A stretch of DNA of 9,350 nt from Pseudomonadota bacterium (GTDB lineage Bacteria > Bdellovibrionota > Oligoflexia > Oligoflexales > Oligoflexaceae), in the NCBI GenBank assembly GCA_029556045.1, contig JAKQGS010000028.1, positions 1-9,350 of the forward strand, in the 5' to 3' direction. Below, piece after piece: positions 7,388-9,350 of this stretch (positions within the stretch are counted from its first letter, which is position 1; the number at the start of each line of letters is the position of its first letter). The notes under the pieces are model-generated. The model did not search any database. It was not told where the DNA came from and was given only the letters and a program-made list of their open reading frames with translations. Made by a program: the position numbers and the translations under genes.

Positions 7388-8842
7388 ATGCAATTTTTTT
7401 CATCCGTCAACGAAGCTGTGCAGGGCTGCGATTCTTTGTTAACGATCGCCCCAAAATCTTTCTACGATAAAAAGACGCTGGAAAATGCCGTACCCGGCAC
7501 TCATTGGAAACTATTGTCTCTGGCCCTTGCGGAAACCAAGCCGGGACGCAACGGCACCACCGTCACCACCCAGACGGGCGAGATTTCCCCGCGGCAGACC
7601 GTCGCCATCGTGCTGCCCGACGTGGTATCCCGCGGTAATACGCCCACCCGCAAGGAGGGGATCTTCAAGTTAAGTGATGCGCTGGATAAAGCAAAAAATC
7701 CTGCCGTGGTGTTGGGACTCGATTCTCCGTCCCACTATCGCGCTGCCGTGGGCGCCTTGGCCCGCCGCCTGCGCCGTTACACCGCCAAATCAAACATGGC
7801 AACGCCGCGCCATTTCAAAATCACTGCCATCGGCGCCGATGGAAAAGTCATCCCCCCGCCCTCTGATCTGGCAGATCTGGCGGATTCCGTCGCTTGGGCC
7901 TGTCAGATGGTGGATACGCCCCCAGCAAACCTCAACCCCGCCACTTTAGCGCAATCGATCCGTGAAAGGGTTTCCAAACTCCCCCAGGTCTCCTTTCGGG
8001 AAATCGTCGGAGAGGACCTACTGAAACACAAATTGGGAGGCATCCACGCCGTTGGACGGGCCGCCGTTGAAGCCCCTCGTATGATCATTCTGGATTACAA
8101 CCCCGCTGGCGCGCAAAAAACCATTGCCCTCATCGGCAAAGGGGTGACTTTTGACACGGGCGGACTATGCCTCAAGGGCAAAGAGGCCATTGTGGGGATG
8201 AAGATGGATATGGGCGGAGCCGCTGCCGTACTGGGAGCATTTAACTACCTCGCCCGGAGTCAGTGCCCCCACCGCATCATAGCTGCCGTCGGATTGGTGG
8301 AAAACGCCATCGGCCCCACTGCCTATAAGCCCGATGACATACTGACGCTGCACTCCGGTAAAACCGTGGAAATCAACAACACCGACGCGGAGGGACGCCT
8401 GGTGCTGGCGGATTGTCTGTCTCTCGTTTGTCGTGAGTACAAACCGGATCTGGCAATTGAAGCGGCCACTCTGACCGGGGCACAATTGACCGCCACCGGC
8501 CTCCTGCACAGTGCCATTATTACCAATCAGGATCATTTGGAATCCTACGCAATGGGGGTTGGAAAGACCACGGGCGATCTGGTGGCTCCCCTACCCTTTG
8601 CTCCGGAGTTCTTTGAAAAGGAATTCGACAGCGAGGTGGCAGATATGAAGAACTCCGTCAAAAACCGTACCAATGCCCCCTCAAGCTGTGCAGCATGGTT
8701 TATCTACAGCCATGTGGAGGACCTGAATATCAACTGGATCCACATCGATATGGCGGGTCCGGTGGTGAATGAAAAGGGACTGGGCACCGGTTATGGGGTG
8801 ATGCTGGTGGCAGAACTGGCACGGCAGTACGAGGGCAAATAA
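7388..8842 (+). CDS. M17-family leucyl aminopeptidase, NPEPL1-like
   Basis: This two-metal exopeptidase releases N-terminal amino acids from peptides in the cytoplasm. I place the start at the ATG at 7388, with AAGG at 7376-7379 eight bases before it; a TTG at 7370 would add six residues. With 7388 numbering, the catalytic domain (about 245-484) has every M17 residue: metal ligands K251, D256, D274, D333 and E335 and catalytic K263 and R337, in GKGVTFDTGG, MKMDMGGAA and NTDAEGRL. The N-terminal 150 residues are the variable M17 domain. Strings such as SGKTVEINNTDAEGRLVLAD, VADMKNSV, NAPSSCA and WIHIDMAGPV recall the NPEPL1 branch more than E. coli PepA (from memory, not a search). It lies 57 bp after serB, probably in the same transcript, and converges on tlyA with 6 bp between stops. 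M17 enzymes usually form hexamers. Confidence 0.95.
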   Translation: MQFFSSVNEAVQGCDSLLTIAPKSFYDKKTLENAVPGTHWKLLSLALAETKPGRNGTTVTTQTGEISPRQTVAIVLPDVVSRGNTPTRKEGIFKLSDALDKAKNPAVVLGLDSPSHYRAAVGALARRLRRYTAKSNMATPRHFKITAIGADGKVIPPPSDLADLADSVAWACQMVDTPPANLNPATLAQSIRERVSKLPQVSFREIVGEDLLKHKLGGIHAVGRAAVEAPRMIILDYNPAGAQKTIALIGKGVTFDTGGLCLKGKEAIVGMKMDMGGAAAVLGAFNYLARSQCPHRIIAAVGLVENAIGPTAYKPDDILTLHSGKTVEINNTDAEGRLVLADCLSLVCREYKPDLAIEAATLTGAQLTATGLLHSAIITNQDHLESYAMGVGKTTGDLVAPLPFAPEFFEKEFDSEVADMKNSVKNRTNAPSSCAAWFIYSHVEDLNINWIHIDMAGPVVNEKGLGTGYGVMLVAELARQYEGK

Positions 8843-8848
8843 AACCCC

Positions 8849-9350
8849 TCAGCGCTTGCCATAGATGAAAATCTCCTGGTTTCCGGAGCGACCCGTCACT
8901 CCGGAGGCCACGGATTTCAGGTCGGCAAAACCACTTTCCCGCATAGCCCCCATCACGCTGTCCAGCGCCATTTGGCGATCAGCTTCTTCAGTCACCACAC
9001 CACCCTCCGGTATTTTGGTCGAAGGCAATTCAAACTGGGGTTTCACCAACAAGAGATAAGCCACGTCGCGTCGTTCCCCGACGGCACTGAGAATCGCTGG
9101 CAACAGTCGGCGGATGGAATTAAAGCTGATATCCGCCACCACCCAGTGTAGCGGGCTGTTGGTTGGCAGTGTGAAGTCCTTGATATGGGTCTTTTCATGC
9201 GCCTGCACACGGGGATCCTGACGAAGTTTCCAGGCAAGTTGATTTTCTCCCACATCCACCGCATAGACCAAGGCCGCCCCTAACTGGAGGCAACAGTCGG
9301 TAAATCCTCCCGTCGATGCCCCCACATCCATCACCACGGCCTGTTGAAAC
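8849..9350 (-). CDS. tlyA: TlyA-type rRNA 2'-O-methyltransferase, 5' end outside window
   Basis: The frame enters from the right edge in mid-gene and ends at TGA (8851-8849), so only about 166 C-terminal residues are visible and no start should be assigned here. The S-adenosylmethionine-binding loop MDVGASTGGFTDCCLQLGA, the later VADISFNS and LLLVKPQFE motifs and the ending VTGRSGNQEIFIYGKR are the signature of TlyA, the FtsJ/RrmJ-fold enzyme that methylates ribose of 16S and 23S rRNA in mycobacteria (often annotated hemolysin A). The usual N-terminal S4 RNA-binding domain would lie beyond the window. All visible family motifs are intact. It is convergent with the aminopeptidase gene, with no room for a separate terminator between them. 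Confidence 0.93.
   Translation of the reverse strand, partial: FQQAVVMDVGASTGGFTDCCLQLGAALVYAVDVGENQLAWKLRQDPRVQAHEKTHIKDFTLPTNSPLHWVVADISFNSIRRLLPAILSAVGERRDVAYLLLVKPQFELPSTKIPEGGVVTEEADRQMALDSVMGAMRESGFADLKSVASGVTGRSGNQEIFIYGKR

Noticed and set aside
8880..8905. CCGGAG-CTCCGG inverted repeat past the aminopeptidase stop
   Set aside because: It lies within the conserved C-terminal coding sequence of tlyA and has no T-run.
165..9220. About eight GGATCC sites counted by eye, more than chance
   Set aside because: They fall in coding DNA, often at Asp-Pro or Trp-Ile codons, and are spread evenly; composition explains them well enough.

Overview
The window reads as ordinary, gene-dense bacterial chromosome of middling G+C. 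No transposase, integrase, tRNA, rRNA, CRISPR array or phage gene was seen. Shine-Dalgarno sites, short spacings, a phosphoserine phosphatase of the SerB type and a TlyA rRNA methyltransferase point to a Gram-negative, proteobacterium-like (possibly delta-like) organism. The species cannot be told from the sequence alone.

Layout. Positions 2828 to 1 on the minus strand are one uninterrupted reading frame that leaves the window at its 3' end: a cytoplasmic helical-repeat (TPR-like) protein of more than 940 residues with a separate N-terminal domain, of unknown function. It is divergent from a plus-strand gene (3065-4300, 411 aa, unknown, perhaps with a winged-helix segment). The roughly 236-bp gap between the two starts carries three copies of the hexamer TAGGTG around a possible -10 box, a plausible shared operator. 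After 72 bp comes 4373-5884, a DUF4301-family protein whose motifs resemble those of nucleotidyltransferases.

Positions 5885-6203 hold no confident gene. They contain a minus-strand coding-like remnant, an imperfect hairpin followed by a T-run, and a weak promoter candidate. A compact plus-strand cluster follows: a 90-aa acidic protein (6204-6476) whose C-terminal half has the pattern of a MerR/excisionase-type DNA-binding domain, then serB (6485-7330) with its ribosome-binding site overlapping the stop of the small gene, then an M17 metallo-aminopeptidase (7388-8842) closest by eye to the NPEPL1-like branch. A tlyA gene (8849-9350, 5' end outside) runs towards it and the two stops are only 6 bp apart.

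How they fit together: serB (L-serine production) and the aminopeptidase (recycling of amino acids from peptides) are both amino-acid supply functions and lie in one probable transcription unit, with the small protein as a possible local regulator or partner. The TPR-like protein, the 411-aa protein and the DUF4301 protein form a neighbouring block of unknowns. The window gives no proof that they share a pathway. I see no clear new defence or mobile system. The less-described points are the coupled 90-aa protein, the three-site divergent control region and the DUF4301 protein.
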